This document shows, piece after piece, positions 25,921-35,130 of a stretch of 64,000 nt of DNA. The notes beneath the pieces are model-generated. The model worked only from the letters and a program-made list of their open reading frames with translations. It did no database searches and was not told the origin of the DNA. The DNA comes from Planctobacterium sp047947135 (GTDB lineage: Bacteria > Pseudomonadota > Gammaproteobacteria > Enterobacterales > Alteromonadaceae). How positions within the stretch are numbered: the stretch's first letter is position 1; each line of letters starts with the position of its first letter. The position numbers and the translations under genes are program-made. Location of the stretch: positions 1,798,001 to 1,862,000 of the forward strand of contig CP170457.1 in the NCBI GenBank assembly GCA_047947135.1, written 5' to 3'.

Positions 25921-26787
25921 ATGGCAATCTGGGGAAAAGTGTTAGGAGGATTGTTCGGTTTTATGTTTGGCAGAATCCCAGGTGCGATACTCGGCGTTGT
26001 TATCGGCCATATGTTTGATCGGGGTTACAGTCAGGACTTCAATAAAATGGGGGGCTTTGGTCGTTTTTTTGTTGATAAAAACGAACTTAAAAATCAGGCC
26101 GTTTTTTTTCACGCTTTATTCTCAGTACTGGGACATATCGCCAAGGCAGACGGCCGGGTAACCGAAGACGAAATAAAAGTGGCCAGTCGTTTAATGGATG
26201 AGATGGGGCTGGAAGGGGATACCCGAGCAGAAGCACAGCAAGCCTTTCGTGAAGGAAAAGCAGCTGACTTCCCGTTTAAATCGATTCTAAAAGATCTCAA
26301 CGAATCCTGTTACGGTCGCAAAGATATTTTACAGATTTATCTGGAAATTCTGATTCAGGCGGCTTTCGCTGATGGCAAGTTGGATCAAAAAGAGCAGGCT
26401 GTACTGGAAGAAGTCGCTAAAATACTGGGCTTTAAACAGAATGAATTGCTGTTTTTAATTTCCTCATTTGAAGCGGAAGTTCGATTCCGTCAAGCCTGGC
26501 AAGCAAAAGGAGGACCACGACAAAAAGGGCAGCGACAGCAATATCAGCAACGCTCGCAGTCATATTCGCAAGCACAATCTCTGGATGATGCCTATCGTAT
26601 TTTAGGCGTGAGTAAATCGGATGATGCCACAGTGATCAAAAAGGCCTATCGCAAATTAATGTCGGAACATCATCCAGATAAGCTAATGTCCAAAGGACTG
26701 CCAAAACAGGCTATGGAAATCGCCAAAACGAAAGCGCAGGATATTCAAGCCGCTTATGAATATATTAAAAAAGAGAAAGGTTTTTAA
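25921..26787 (+). CDS. djlA: DnaJ-like membrane co-chaperone DjlA
   Basis: A 288-aa type III membrane DnaJ protein. The N-terminus has one Gly-rich transmembrane segment (about 6-30), then a TerB-like helical domain (about 55-180, HALFSVLGHIAKADGRVTED), a Gln/Ser-rich linker (about 200-220) and a C-terminal J domain (about 223-285) with HHPDKLMSKGLP. It stimulates DnaK and is tied to envelope signalling in E. coli. Nine bases after murU. Confidence 0.95.
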   Translation: MAIWGKVLGGLFGFMFGRIPGAILGVVIGHMFDRGYSQDFNKMGGFGRFFVDKNELKNQAVFFHALFSVLGHIAKADGRVTEDEIKVASRLMDEMGLEGDTRAEAQQAFREGKAADFPFKSILKDLNESCYGRKDILQIYLEILIQAAFADGKLDQKEQAVLEEVAKILGFKQNELLFLISSFEAEVRFRQAWQAKGGPRQKGQRQQYQQRSQSYSQAQSLDDAYRILGVSKSDDATVIKKAYRKLMSEHHPDKLMSKGLPKQAMEIAKTKAQDIQAAYEYIKKEKGF

Positions 26788-26963
26788 ACAAACTCAATAG
26801 GTGATCTGTACGCAAACCAGAAGCTTCACCAGCCGTAATATATCTGAGAATAGAACTGGTAGGCTTGTAGAGGGTAATTATATAACCAATTTGGGCCGTA
26901 CCGTGTTAATCCGGTGAAGTTGACTTAGAATAGTAGTCAGAACCTTTAGGGACTAATCAATTA

Positions 26964-28721
26964 GTGGGCCATCAAGAAAGTATCGAACAGGTTAAAAGCT
27001 CCCTGGTCAATGTCGTATTGACGATTTTAGCCATTATGGCGATTCCAGGGTTAATGGGCTCGCTGGTTCGAATATTCGAGTTCGGTTTTCAACCAACAAT
27101 GATTGCCCATGTTGTCCTGACAGTAGGCGCTTGGTTGATAGTACTTTTTCGAAAACGTATCTCTCTTCGTTTCAGAGCAGCATTTATTGTGTCAGCATTT
27201 TTTATCATCGCCACGGGAGGGATATTTAAGTTTGGCGTAATGAGTACCAGCCAGATTTTTTACCTCGGGGCGATTATCATCACTGCAACTATTTTTGGTC
27301 TGCGATTAGGTTCAATGGTGCTTATTGCCAGTTTCCTGGCTATTGCTATTGCAATGTGGCGCACAATAAATGGTTATGGCTCATATAACTTTGATGTTTC
27401 TTTGTACGTTGCCAGCACGCCAGTTTGGGTTAACTTTGTACTCACATTGCTCATGGTCAGTGTTTCACTTTTGGTGTTGTTAAGCCGGCTCAATAATTAT
27501 ATGACTCATTTGGTGGAGAATCTGGAGCAGCGTGTAGAAGAAAGAACGCTGGATCTCAAAAAGAAAAATGAGGAATTGAATGTTTCCAAGGAAGAAGCTG
27601 AACAGGCGAATAAGGCAAAATCAGCCTTCCTGGCCAACATGAGTCATGAGATACGAACCCCCATGAACGGCGTAATGGGCACATTACAGTTGTTAGAGAG
27701 TGATGTACCCAAAGGAAAAAACCTGATTCTAGTCAAAAAGGCAATGTCTTCCGCCCGTTCATTGATTCGCATTATTAATGATGTTCTCGATTTTTCTAAG
27801 ATTGAGGCGGGGCAATTGTCGATTGAAGAAATTGATTTTTCTGTTGTCGAGGTTGCTGAGTCTATTCACCATGACATGTTACCCGCAGCCACAGCAAAAA
27901 ATATTAAGTTAATCATTAGCACTAAAGGATTAACCGCCAATTACTGGGTTGGGGATCCCGTCAGAATCAGGCAGATTTTTCTTAACCTGGTGGCCAATGC
28001 GGTTAAATTTACCCAACAGGGCAGGGTTGAGCTCATCATACAGGAGTCCAACAGTCCAGGCAGAGAGGGGCTGCTGATCAAGGTGCATGATACTGGAATC
28101 GGTATGTCTGGAGAGGCGCTCAAAAACCTTTTTGAAAGATTTAAGCAAGGAGACAGCAGCACAACCAGAAAATTTGGCGGAACGGGACTGGGTATGTCCA
28201 TTACAGAAAATCTGGTTTTATTGATGCATGGCGAAATTAGAGTAAAGAGTACCGAGGGTGAAGGAACCGAATTTGAAGTGTTTTTGCCACTATCTAAATC
28301 CACCAGAACAGCGCTCCTCGACGAGGATAATATTGCATGCACGCCACCGGACTTAAATGGCAAAACGATTCTTGTCGCTGATGATAATGAAATAAATCTT
28401 GTCGTGGTTATGAATATGCTGGAAAAGACCAATGCCAGGATAGTCACTGCCAGCAATGGTGTTGAAGCGATAAATCAACACAAAGAAACCTCACCAGATC
28501 TCATTCTAATGGATATTCAAATGCCAGAAATGGACGGTGTTGAAGCATGTCTGAAAATCAAGGCGTTGAATAAAGCAGCATCAATAATCGCACTCACCGC
28601 AAATGTGATGAAAGAAGATGTCGAAATTTATCGGAATGCAGGCTTTTGCGGCCATTTAAGTAAGCCCATAGAGATGAATAAATTATACAAAACGCTAGCG
28701 GATAAGTTGGTGTCTAAATAA
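26964..28721 (+). CDS. Membrane hybrid histidine kinase with receiver domain
   Basis: 585 aa from GTG 26964. The N-terminal ~170 residues form about five or six membrane helices with little periplasmic sequence. A coiled coil (about 185-215) leads to HisKA (FLANMSHEIRTPMNGVMG, His near residue 228), an ATPase domain with NLVANAVKFTQ, DTGIGM and GTGLGMSI, and a C-terminal receiver with the Asp in LILMDIQMPEMDG and Lys in LSKPI. No HPt domain is present, so phosphorelay must use another protein. The gene stands alone, and its signal is unknown. Confidence 0.9.
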   Translation: MGHQESIEQVKSSLVNVVLTILAIMAIPGLMGSLVRIFEFGFQPTMIAHVVLTVGAWLIVLFRKRISLRFRAAFIVSAFFIIATGGIFKFGVMSTSQIFYLGAIIITATIFGLRLGSMVLIASFLAIAIAMWRTINGYGSYNFDVSLYVASTPVWVNFVLTLLMVSVSLLVLLSRLNNYMTHLVENLEQRVEERTLDLKKKNEELNVSKEEAEQANKAKSAFLANMSHEIRTPMNGVMGTLQLLESDVPKGKNLILVKKAMSSARSLIRIINDVLDFSKIEAGQLSIEEIDFSVVEVAESIHHDMLPAATAKNIKLIISTKGLTANYWVGDPVRIRQIFLNLVANAVKFTQQGRVELIIQESNSPGREGLLIKVHDTGIGMSGEALKNLFERFKQGDSSTTRKFGGTGLGMSITENLVLLMHGEIRVKSTEGEGTEFEVFLPLSKSTRTALLDEDNIACTPPDLNGKTILVADDNEINLVVVMNMLEKTNARIVTASNGVEAINQHKETSPDLILMDIQMPEMDGVEACLKIKALNKAASIIALTANVMKEDVEIYRNAGFCGHLSKPIEMNKLYKTLADKLVSK

Positions 28722-29173
28722 CGAGAAAAGTCATTTAAGTCAGGTGTACAAGGGAAATTATCAAGGGACTTTGTTAGTAATATCCGAGCAGGGTCGATTA
28801 CAATTCTGATTCAATATCCAACCCAATCACCAGTTGGTCTTTGCGCTTTCATTTCTTATATGGTTGTAAGGCGTTTCGACACTTTCTTTAGTCAGTTGCG
28901 CGTCGTCCCGCAGCTGTGACGGCTGGATCCACAAAACATCCAAGCAAAACTGCACGGAGTTCTGTTTTCTCGGTTAAGCCTTAGAATGATAATTTGGGGC
29001 GGTTCATTATGCTACGACAGAGGCTTGTCATGTTGAAACTACAGTGGGGTTTTGGCTATGCAGGAGGGAGTACTTTTAATGTCGGTACTAGTTTTGTTCA
29101 CCCAATAAAAAAGCCCGCTTGTCACTGGAGCGGGCTTTTGATGGACTAGCTATCTATTTTATTGGCTAGCTTT
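28722..29173. other. Intergenic stretch without supported genes
   Basis: About 450 bp between convergent genes. A short plus-strand frame near 29009-29160 (begins MLRQRLVMLKLQWGFGYAGG) has no support and may be a remnant. The terminator of the subtilisin gene lies at 29107-29139. Confidence 0.5.
29107..29139 (-). terminator. Terminator of the subtilisin-like peptidase gene
   Basis: On the minus strand, AAAAGCCCGCT (29139-29129) pairs with AGCGGGCTTTT (29119-29109), followed by TTATT. It lies 35 bp beyond the stop codon. Confidence 0.9.
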
Positions 29174-31543
29174 TTATTCCCAAGTGGCGTTAAGGTCAAC
29201 ACCGGAGAATGTGCGATACGCTTTGAGGCTGATATGCCATGTACCTTCTGCAGGTGCATTCATAGTACAGCTTTCGACGTTACCGTTTGCCCATGAGCGA
29301 CAATCAAAAGATGAACTGGTAGGTTGAGCACCGAAGCGGACATAAAGGTCAGCGTCACCAGAACCACCAGCAGTTGTCACTGTCAGCGTTGACATACCTG
29401 CTGGGATATCCAGCGTGTAGTGCAGCCACTGGTTACGGCTAGCTGATAAATCAGTTGCGCCAGCAGTACCACCTTCACCACCAGTTGAAGCTTCAGTATA
29501 TGAACCGGTCAGACTTGCACCAGAGAACGTGCTGTAAGCCACCAGTTTCACATAGTATGTACCTTCTTGAGCTGTGCTGAATGTGCAGTTTTCAGTATTA
29601 CCTGACGCCCATGAGCGGCAATCATAAGAAGACGTGGTTGGTTCGTTACCGAAACTCACGTACAGGTCACCATCACCAGAACCACCAGACATGTTGAATT
29701 GCAGATCTGTGGCACCAGCTGGTACGTCCATTGTGTACAGAATCTCATCACCTGTTGTAGCACCTAGTCCTGTTTCAGCAACACCATTTTGCAGTTCGCT
29801 ACCAGTGGGTGGTGGAGGAGTCACTGTACCGCTACAGCCGTTAGCAGTGATGTAATCAATTGCGGCTTTCGTTTGCACCAGACCATAACCGAACTTCACG
29901 TCACGTCCTGCTGCGCCCAGATCTTCTGCCGTACCATTTAAGACATCACGGATTTCAGAAGCAGTACAGGTTGGGTGGTGGCTCCATACCAGCGCCGCAA
30001 CACCAGCGACATGTGGAGATGCCATGGAAGTACCACTCATCTTGCCGTAGTTGCCTGCGCCGATGTTGATGCTGGCAGTTTGGCCCGTTTGAGATAGCAT
30101 TGCCGCACCATCTGTATCTGATGCCGTTACAGCAGGTATGGTAGTTGCGTTAGTTGTGCCTAATGTGCCACCAAAACTGCCTGCAGCATTATTATAAATA
30201 ATAGCGCCTACACCACCACTGTTCTCACAGTTTTGTACTTTATCGTGGAAGGAGATATTACCGCGCTGAATCAGACAAACTTTGCCATTCGCACCGCTGT
30301 CTGTTGCTTCACCAGTTGCGAAATCATACAGGGGAGCAGACGCTGTACCTTGGTTTTCCATTGCATTGGCTGCGTAACCTGTGCCACCAACGCTCAATTC
30401 TACTACTGAACCATCACCTTCAGGATACGTGGAGTTTACGTCTACACCAGGTCCTGAAATTTCAACTTGGCTGTTCTTCTGAGAGAAATCCGCCAAGGCT
30501 TTAGTATCATCCAAAGCAGCTACTGACATGACAGAGTCATAGGATGCAGGGAAGCTCTCTGCATCAGTCGTGCTGCTAGCAACACCATCGTTACCTGCAG
30601 CTGCAATCAGTAACACGCCATCATCAAATACGGCCTGCATAGCATTTTGTTCTGATGTGGAAGAACCTGAACCACCTAAGCTCATGTTTACGACGTCAGA
30701 ACCGTTGTTTTTACAGACATTGATCGCGTCGATAAGGTCGGAAGAGTAACCCCAACCGCTGGCATTAAATACTTTAACTATGTGCATGCTAGGATCGCTG
30801 CCGATCACACCGACTACACCGATACCATTGTTAAGCGCTGCGATTGTACCTGCCACGTGTGTACCGTGAGGGCCACCATTGTCGTACCAGTTGCCTGTTC
30901 CGCTATCGTTAGTTCCGTTAATGGTTGCACCCAGTGTGCCCATATCTTCATGGGGTAAATCTAAGCCAGAATCGATAACACAGATTTTTTTACCACCCGC
31001 GTTAGCTGAAGCAACAGAGTCATCTACTTGATCAGCTTGTACCATACCAATGCCGTAAGGTTGCGTTTGCGCCATGAACTTTCTTCTGACGTCTGCTTCC
31101 GCGAAAGATACCATCGGATTGCTGTTTAAGCGCTTAAGAATGCCCTGCATTGCTTTCATGTCAGTCATTGTGTTCAATGACAATACTTGTGAGCCGCTAG
31201 ACAGTTGTCTTACGTGTTGTAGTTCAATTCCAGTACGTTGACTTAATGTGTGTACCATCGCTTGCACAGGAGCTTTGCCTGCTGCTTGAGCGCTCATTCC
31301 ATCAGACATGAGAGCCATAGGCGCATCGGAAAATTCCACGATGATGCGGTCAGTATATTCATTTACAGAAGTACTTTTTGCGTCTTGCAGTTGCAACAGT
31401 GACGGCATGGTTTCCGTTTCGCTGGTGCTTTGTACTTGTTTTAATTCTTGCATTGTTGCGGCACTTACTGCTCCAGCAGCTACAAAAGATGTAGCAACAG
31501 CACTAAGTAACAGTCTGGACTTCAACTTCGACTTGTCTAACAT
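29174..31543 (-). CDS. Secreted subtilisin-like (S8) serine peptidase with PA and two PPC domains
   Basis: 789 aa from ATG 31543, chosen for the AGGAG site 9 bases upstream; an in-frame ATG 36 bases earlier has none. Order: signal peptide (to about 29), inhibitor I9-type propeptide (about 60-150), S8 catalytic domain with Asp near 191 (CVIDSGLDLPHEDM), His near 226 (GPHGTHVAGTI) and Ser near 506 (SGTSMASPHVAG), a PA domain inserted before the Ser (LIQRGNISFHDKVQNC), then two PPC domains (each with GDLYV or DADLYVRFG and a Cys-pair, DCRSWASGN and DCRSWANGN). The propeptide and PPC domains are normally removed after secretion. Likely an extracellular nutritional protease. Confidence 0.94.
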   Translation of the reverse strand: MLDKSKLKSRLLLSAVATSFVAAGAVSAATMQELKQVQSTSETETMPSLLQLQDAKSTSVNEYTDRIIVEFSDAPMALMSDGMSAQAAGKAPVQAMVHTLSQRTGIELQHVRQLSSGSQVLSLNTMTDMKAMQGILKRLNSNPMVSFAEADVRRKFMAQTQPYGIGMVQADQVDDSVASANAGGKKICVIDSGLDLPHEDMGTLGATINGTNDSGTGNWYDNGGPHGTHVAGTIAALNNGIGVVGVIGSDPSMHIVKVFNASGWGYSSDLIDAINVCKNNGSDVVNMSLGGSGSSTSEQNAMQAVFDDGVLLIAAAGNDGVASSTTDAESFPASYDSVMSVAALDDTKALADFSQKNSQVEISGPGVDVNSTYPEGDGSVVELSVGGTGYAANAMENQGTASAPLYDFATGEATDSGANGKVCLIQRGNISFHDKVQNCENSGGVGAIIYNNAAGSFGGTLGTTNATTIPAVTASDTDGAAMLSQTGQTASINIGAGNYGKMSGTSMASPHVAGVAALVWSHHPTCTASEIRDVLNGTAEDLGAAGRDVKFGYGLVQTKAAIDYITANGCSGTVTPPPPTGSELQNGVAETGLGATTGDEILYTMDVPAGATDLQFNMSGGSGDGDLYVSFGNEPTTSSYDCRSWASGNTENCTFSTAQEGTYYVKLVAYSTFSGASLTGSYTEASTGGEGGTAGATDLSASRNQWLHYTLDIPAGMSTLTVTTAGGSGDADLYVRFGAQPTSSSFDCRSWANGNVESCTMNAPAEGTWHISLKAYRTFSGVDLNATWE

Positions 31544-32085
31544 TTCTTTCAACTCCTGATTCTTGGATGTATGTTGCACAGTTAATTATTGTTGTATTTC
31601 TTATTGTTATTCTTGCCGTGCATTTCAGACTCAAACCTGTGGCTTTTTGCCTGTCGAAAAATCGAGCTGAGATAGTGAACCAAGGCAATAGGAAAGAATA
31701 TTAAAATACCGTCAATATTTAAGACCATAACGACATGCGTGGGCCAAAAACTCAAAATGACCGAGAGTCAAATAAGCTCGGCATGAGCTTCTGTGCTGTG
31801 TTTTTATAGCGTTTTTAAGGTGAACGGTGAGTCGTCAATATTGTTGACTAAGTGGTCAAGAATGTTGATCGAAAAAAAAGCGTGTTTTATGAAGAATGTC
31901 GTTAAATTAATAAAAGCTGTCGCTTCTGGCGGGTTGTTTTTGTGTATTTATTCACGCCGAAATGTATGAATTGGATAGGTGGGCTAGTAAACTATCCGAT
32001 TGCACAGATAGTTGCTGTGAATTGTTTGAGTAAAATGTTGCTCAGTCGAATTTGTTTTGGGTTATAAAGATCCACAGAGAAAAGT
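31544..32085. other. Divergent intergenic region, promoters expected
   Basis: About 540 bp, AT-rich, between the peptidase gene and a small membrane protein gene. No gene, RNA or strong palindrome recognised. Confidence 0.5.
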
Positions 32086-32457
32086 ATGAAATTCACGTCA
32101 CGCTCACTTGCGCAATTAAATGCAAAGTTTATTAGCGGTTCGTTCATTTTGCTGTTTACCACGATACTTGTTGCCGCGATCTATCTGGTTTATGTTGAGC
32201 TAGTAGTATCTGCTTTGCTGACTGGGCTAGCTGCTGGTGGCATATACGGTACTTGCGCGCCATTTTTGTGGAAAAGAGACTGGGACCTGGCAAACGCAGG
32301 TTTAAGTTTTGGACTTTTGCTTATTGTTCCTGCCATGCTTGCTCTCCTTTTTCATTTTGAAGGAGACTATCAAATCCAACACCTATTATTTTGTGTTCTG
32401 TCGGCAGCGACGGTCTGGTCTGTGGCAAGGCGGAAGTGGTTGGCGTATTTGCAATAG
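32086..32457 (+). CDS. Small integral membrane protein, 123 aa
   Basis: Not recognised. Four hydrophobic stretches are visible (about 18-36 SGSFILLFTTILVAAIYLV, 38-58, 74-92 SFGLLLIVPAMLALLF and 98-114), suggesting a four-helix inner-membrane protein. ATG 32086 follows GAGAAAAGT. It is convergent with the PhyH-type gene. Function unknown. Confidence 0.6.
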   Translation: MKFTSRSLAQLNAKFISGSFILLFTTILVAAIYLVYVELVVSALLTGLAAGGIYGTCAPFLWKRDWDLANAGLSFGLLLIVPAMLALLFHFEGDYQIQHLLFCVLSAATVWSVARRKWLAYLQ

Positions 32458-32516
32458 CCACAACCCTATATTAGGCCGATGCTGGATGGTTGAAGCATCT
32501 TAGCTCCCGGCTTGGT

Positions 32517-33293
32517 CTAAACTGCTGTGTAATTGGTGAATATTTGTGGATTATCGAGATACTGAAATTCGTCAGGTGCGGGAAGGCAATCTTTGCGAAT
32601 ATGTTCGGTCAGTTCCGGTTGTGGCGAACAATACAAAATATCCAGCGCCTGTCTAGCGCCGCCATAGAGTCCGCGATGAATAGCCAAAGCCGAGAAAATA
32701 CAGATCTCGCCGCTTTGCAGCGGAACAGACTCACCATGGGGCAGAGCTTCATTGTTTTTATGCCCATCTAATTCCAGTCGAACAACTCTTTCTTCTTCAT
32801 TATCCCAATTGCGGTGACTGTTTGGAATGATTTCTATACCGGGCTCATCATACAGCGCTATGCGAAAGTGCCAGACCTGTTGTTCGCTAACTAGCAATTC
32901 TTTTTGCTGTGCTTCATTCAAATGGTACTGCGGATCTCTGTGCCAATAATTTCTCTGACTTGCATTCACAGGATTGAAAAATAACTGTGTATTCATAAAA
33001 CACAGGTCAGGACCAATAATTCCTTTGGCAAGTGCTATGAGTTTATCACTGGAAACGAAGCGCAGCAGTTGTAAGCGCTGAGAGTTGTTAAGGTAACCGG
33101 GGGCGCTCAGATAGGCGCTGTTGACAGCCTGGGACTGATAAAATTCCTGATTGGCTTTTTGCCAGCACTGGTGGTGTTGGGTGCAAATAGCGCGTAAGTC
33201 TGCAAGTTCCAGATCACTTAACAAATCAGGTACTTTGACAAAGCCCATTTCCTGGGCATTTGCGAAGATGTTGTGATGTTCAGCCTGCTTCAT
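32517..33293 (-). CDS. Phytanoyl-CoA dioxygenase (PhyH) family protein
   Basis: A 258-aa Fe(II)/2-oxoglutarate oxygenase. The iron facial triad is visible as WHRDPQ (HxD, about residues 117-122) and the distal His in AIHRGLYGG (about 205-213), with Arg in ARQALDI probably binding 2-oxoglutarate. FYQSQAVNSAYLSAPGY near the front may form the substrate lid. The substrate is unknown. It follows the NhaC-type gene by 18 bp on the same strand, so they may be co-transcribed. Confidence 0.82.
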   Translation of the reverse strand: MKQAEHHNIFANAQEMGFVKVPDLLSDLELADLRAICTQHHQCWQKANQEFYQSQAVNSAYLSAPGYLNNSQRLQLLRFVSSDKLIALAKGIIGPDLCFMNTQLFFNPVNASQRNYWHRDPQYHLNEAQQKELLVSEQQVWHFRIALYDEPGIEIIPNSHRNWDNEEERVVRLELDGHKNNEALPHGESVPLQSGEICIFSALAIHRGLYGGARQALDILYCSPQPELTEHIRKDCLPAPDEFQYLDNPQIFTNYTAV

Positions 33294-33311
33294 TGAGATT
33301 ACATTGACTAA

Positions 33312-35042
33312 CTAAGCCAGCAATAGTGCTGACAATGTCCATAGCACGGCCGCTGCAGACGCGGCGTATGTTGCAGGAACGATCTGTGTTTTCACATGAT
33401 CCATTAAGTCGCAACCAGTGGTCATCGAACTCAGAATCGTGGTGTCCGAAATGGGTGAACACTGATCCCCATAGACACTGCCGTTCAGCACCGTTGCAAA
33501 ACAGATGGCCATATAAACCTCAGGGTTCGCCAACCCTTGAGAACTGGCGATCGCCCATGCAAGCGGCATAGCAAGAGGAAAGGCTATTGCGTATGTGCCC
33601 CAACTGGTCCCAGTCGAGAATGCAATTACCATTGTCATGAGTTGCAGAATAACAGGGAGCAACCAAAAAGGGATTTGCTGCCCCAGCAACTCTACCAAAT
33701 ATATCCCCCCCCCAAGTTGCTTACTTAAACCACCAATGGTGATAGCTAGCATCAGCACGACAGATACAACAACAACACCTTTTAAGCCAATACCAAAGCC
33801 ATCCAGCACTTGCGATAACGTCATACCACGAAACAAAGCCATGGTCATACAGCATGTCAGTGCCAGGCCAAACGCCCAACTTACTTCTGGTGAACCAAAC
33901 GCAATAAAACTGGCAATGGCGACAAAGAGCAGAATGCAAAGCGGCAAGATAAACTCAAGCATTGAAGGCGAATAGTTCTCTGGCACCATAGGTCGATGTA
34001 ATTCAGCAGCACTCATTGGTCGAGCATTGGGCCCATCCAGTGCTCCAGTTTGCTGTGCGCGTTTTTGTGCCTTTCTCATAGCTGAACCAGAAAACAGCGT
34101 AATGTTGAGGCTAAGTAGTAGCGTGCCTATCACTGCCAAAACACCATAAAAACTAAAAGGAATGCTACTGAAGAAAAACGCTATTCGGTCTGACTCGGTG
34201 GCCAGAAACGTCACGCCCGGTACAAAGATAAAAGCTTGCACGTATGCTGGCCAGGCATTAAACGCAATCACTGAAGCAATTGGCGAAGCTGTAGAGTCAA
34301 CAATGTAACTCATTTCTTCATGACTGACGTTTGCTTTATCTGCCATAGGTTTGACGGTCGTACCTACTAAAACCGTGCTCATGGTTCCGCCCTGGAAGAA
34401 AAGAATACCCATAAACCATGCTATAAATTTTGCTGATTTAGGACCTTTCACAAAATGCGCTGTCATATAGGTGGCAAAGGCTTGTGCCGCCCCTGTTTTT
34501 GCCCACATGCCCATGAGCCCACCCAATAGCCACAAGTACAAAATCAGTATGCCCGCGGCACTGGTGGTGCCAATGCTGGGTACTAACACATCGCCGGTTA
34601 TATCAAATCTACCCAACATCACTGCGGCGACGATTACACCACTTAACAATGCTGCTACGGGTTCTCTGGTCAAAACACACATCATGATCGCGACAAAAGC
34701 TGGCAGTAAAGACCACAAGCCATAGTGAAAAGCCGCTTTTAATAACACCACGTCTTCAGGGTTGTCGTTTCTATAAACCCACTGTTCCTTGATTTCTGGT
34801 TCAGTCTGAGATTTCGATAAGTAATCTTGCCTTAACGGTGATTGTTGGTATGGAACAACGTTCTTAATGATGATTTCTTTTTCTCTGAAAACATAAGCTA
34901 GCTGGTTGTCATCGTTTTTATACAGTTCATAAACGTGGATTTGTTCTTGCCAATGGGGTTTGACAAACTGACCAACATAAACCCCGGCAATGATTGAAAG
35001 AATAAAGAGAATTCCAGCTAGTCGATTCATATTACTTTGCAT
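33312..35042 (-). CDS. NhaC-family Na+/H+ antiporter-like transporter
   Basis: A 576-aa protein with about 12 transmembrane segments. An N-terminal helix is followed by an unusual ~85-residue extracytoplasmic stretch (about 30-105). Family motifs include GGTMSTVLVGTTVKPMADK, STASPIASVIAFNAWP and, near the end, GSVYGDQCSPISDTTILSS with MTTGCDLMDHVKTQ, as in NhaC-type antiporters. It likely exchanges Na+ for H+, or a substrate for Na+. An alternative start is ATG 35030 (MNRLAGILF). Confidence 0.85.
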   Translation of the reverse strand: MQSNMNRLAGILFILSIIAGVYVGQFVKPHWQEQIHVYELYKNDDNQLAYVFREKEIIIKNVVPYQQSPLRQDYLSKSQTEPEIKEQWVYRNDNPEDVVLLKAAFHYGLWSLLPAFVAIMMCVLTREPVAALLSGVIVAAVMLGRFDITGDVLVPSIGTTSAAGILILYLWLLGGLMGMWAKTGAAQAFATYMTAHFVKGPKSAKFIAWFMGILFFQGGTMSTVLVGTTVKPMADKANVSHEEMSYIVDSTASPIASVIAFNAWPAYVQAFIFVPGVTFLATESDRIAFFFSSIPFSFYGVLAVIGTLLLSLNITLFSGSAMRKAQKRAQQTGALDGPNARPMSAAELHRPMVPENYSPSMLEFILPLCILLFVAIASFIAFGSPEVSWAFGLALTCCMTMALFRGMTLSQVLDGFGIGLKGVVVVSVVLMLAITIGGLSKQLGGGIYLVELLGQQIPFWLLPVILQLMTMVIAFSTGTSWGTYAIAFPLAMPLAWAIASSQGLANPEVYMAICFATVLNGSVYGDQCSPISDTTILSSMTTGCDLMDHVKTQIVPATYAASAAAVLWTLSALLLA

Positions 35043-35130
35043 CTGTATACGTGCCTGCTTGTTTTTATTATTAAAATCTCAAGTTGGGAATTGGAATAGT
35101 GTATCACGGGCAAGATTCAGTTTTCGCTGC

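Noticed and set aside
27941..28456. Minus-strand frame of 171 codons
   Set aside because: Antisense to the kinase ATPase and receiver domains; no ribosome site.
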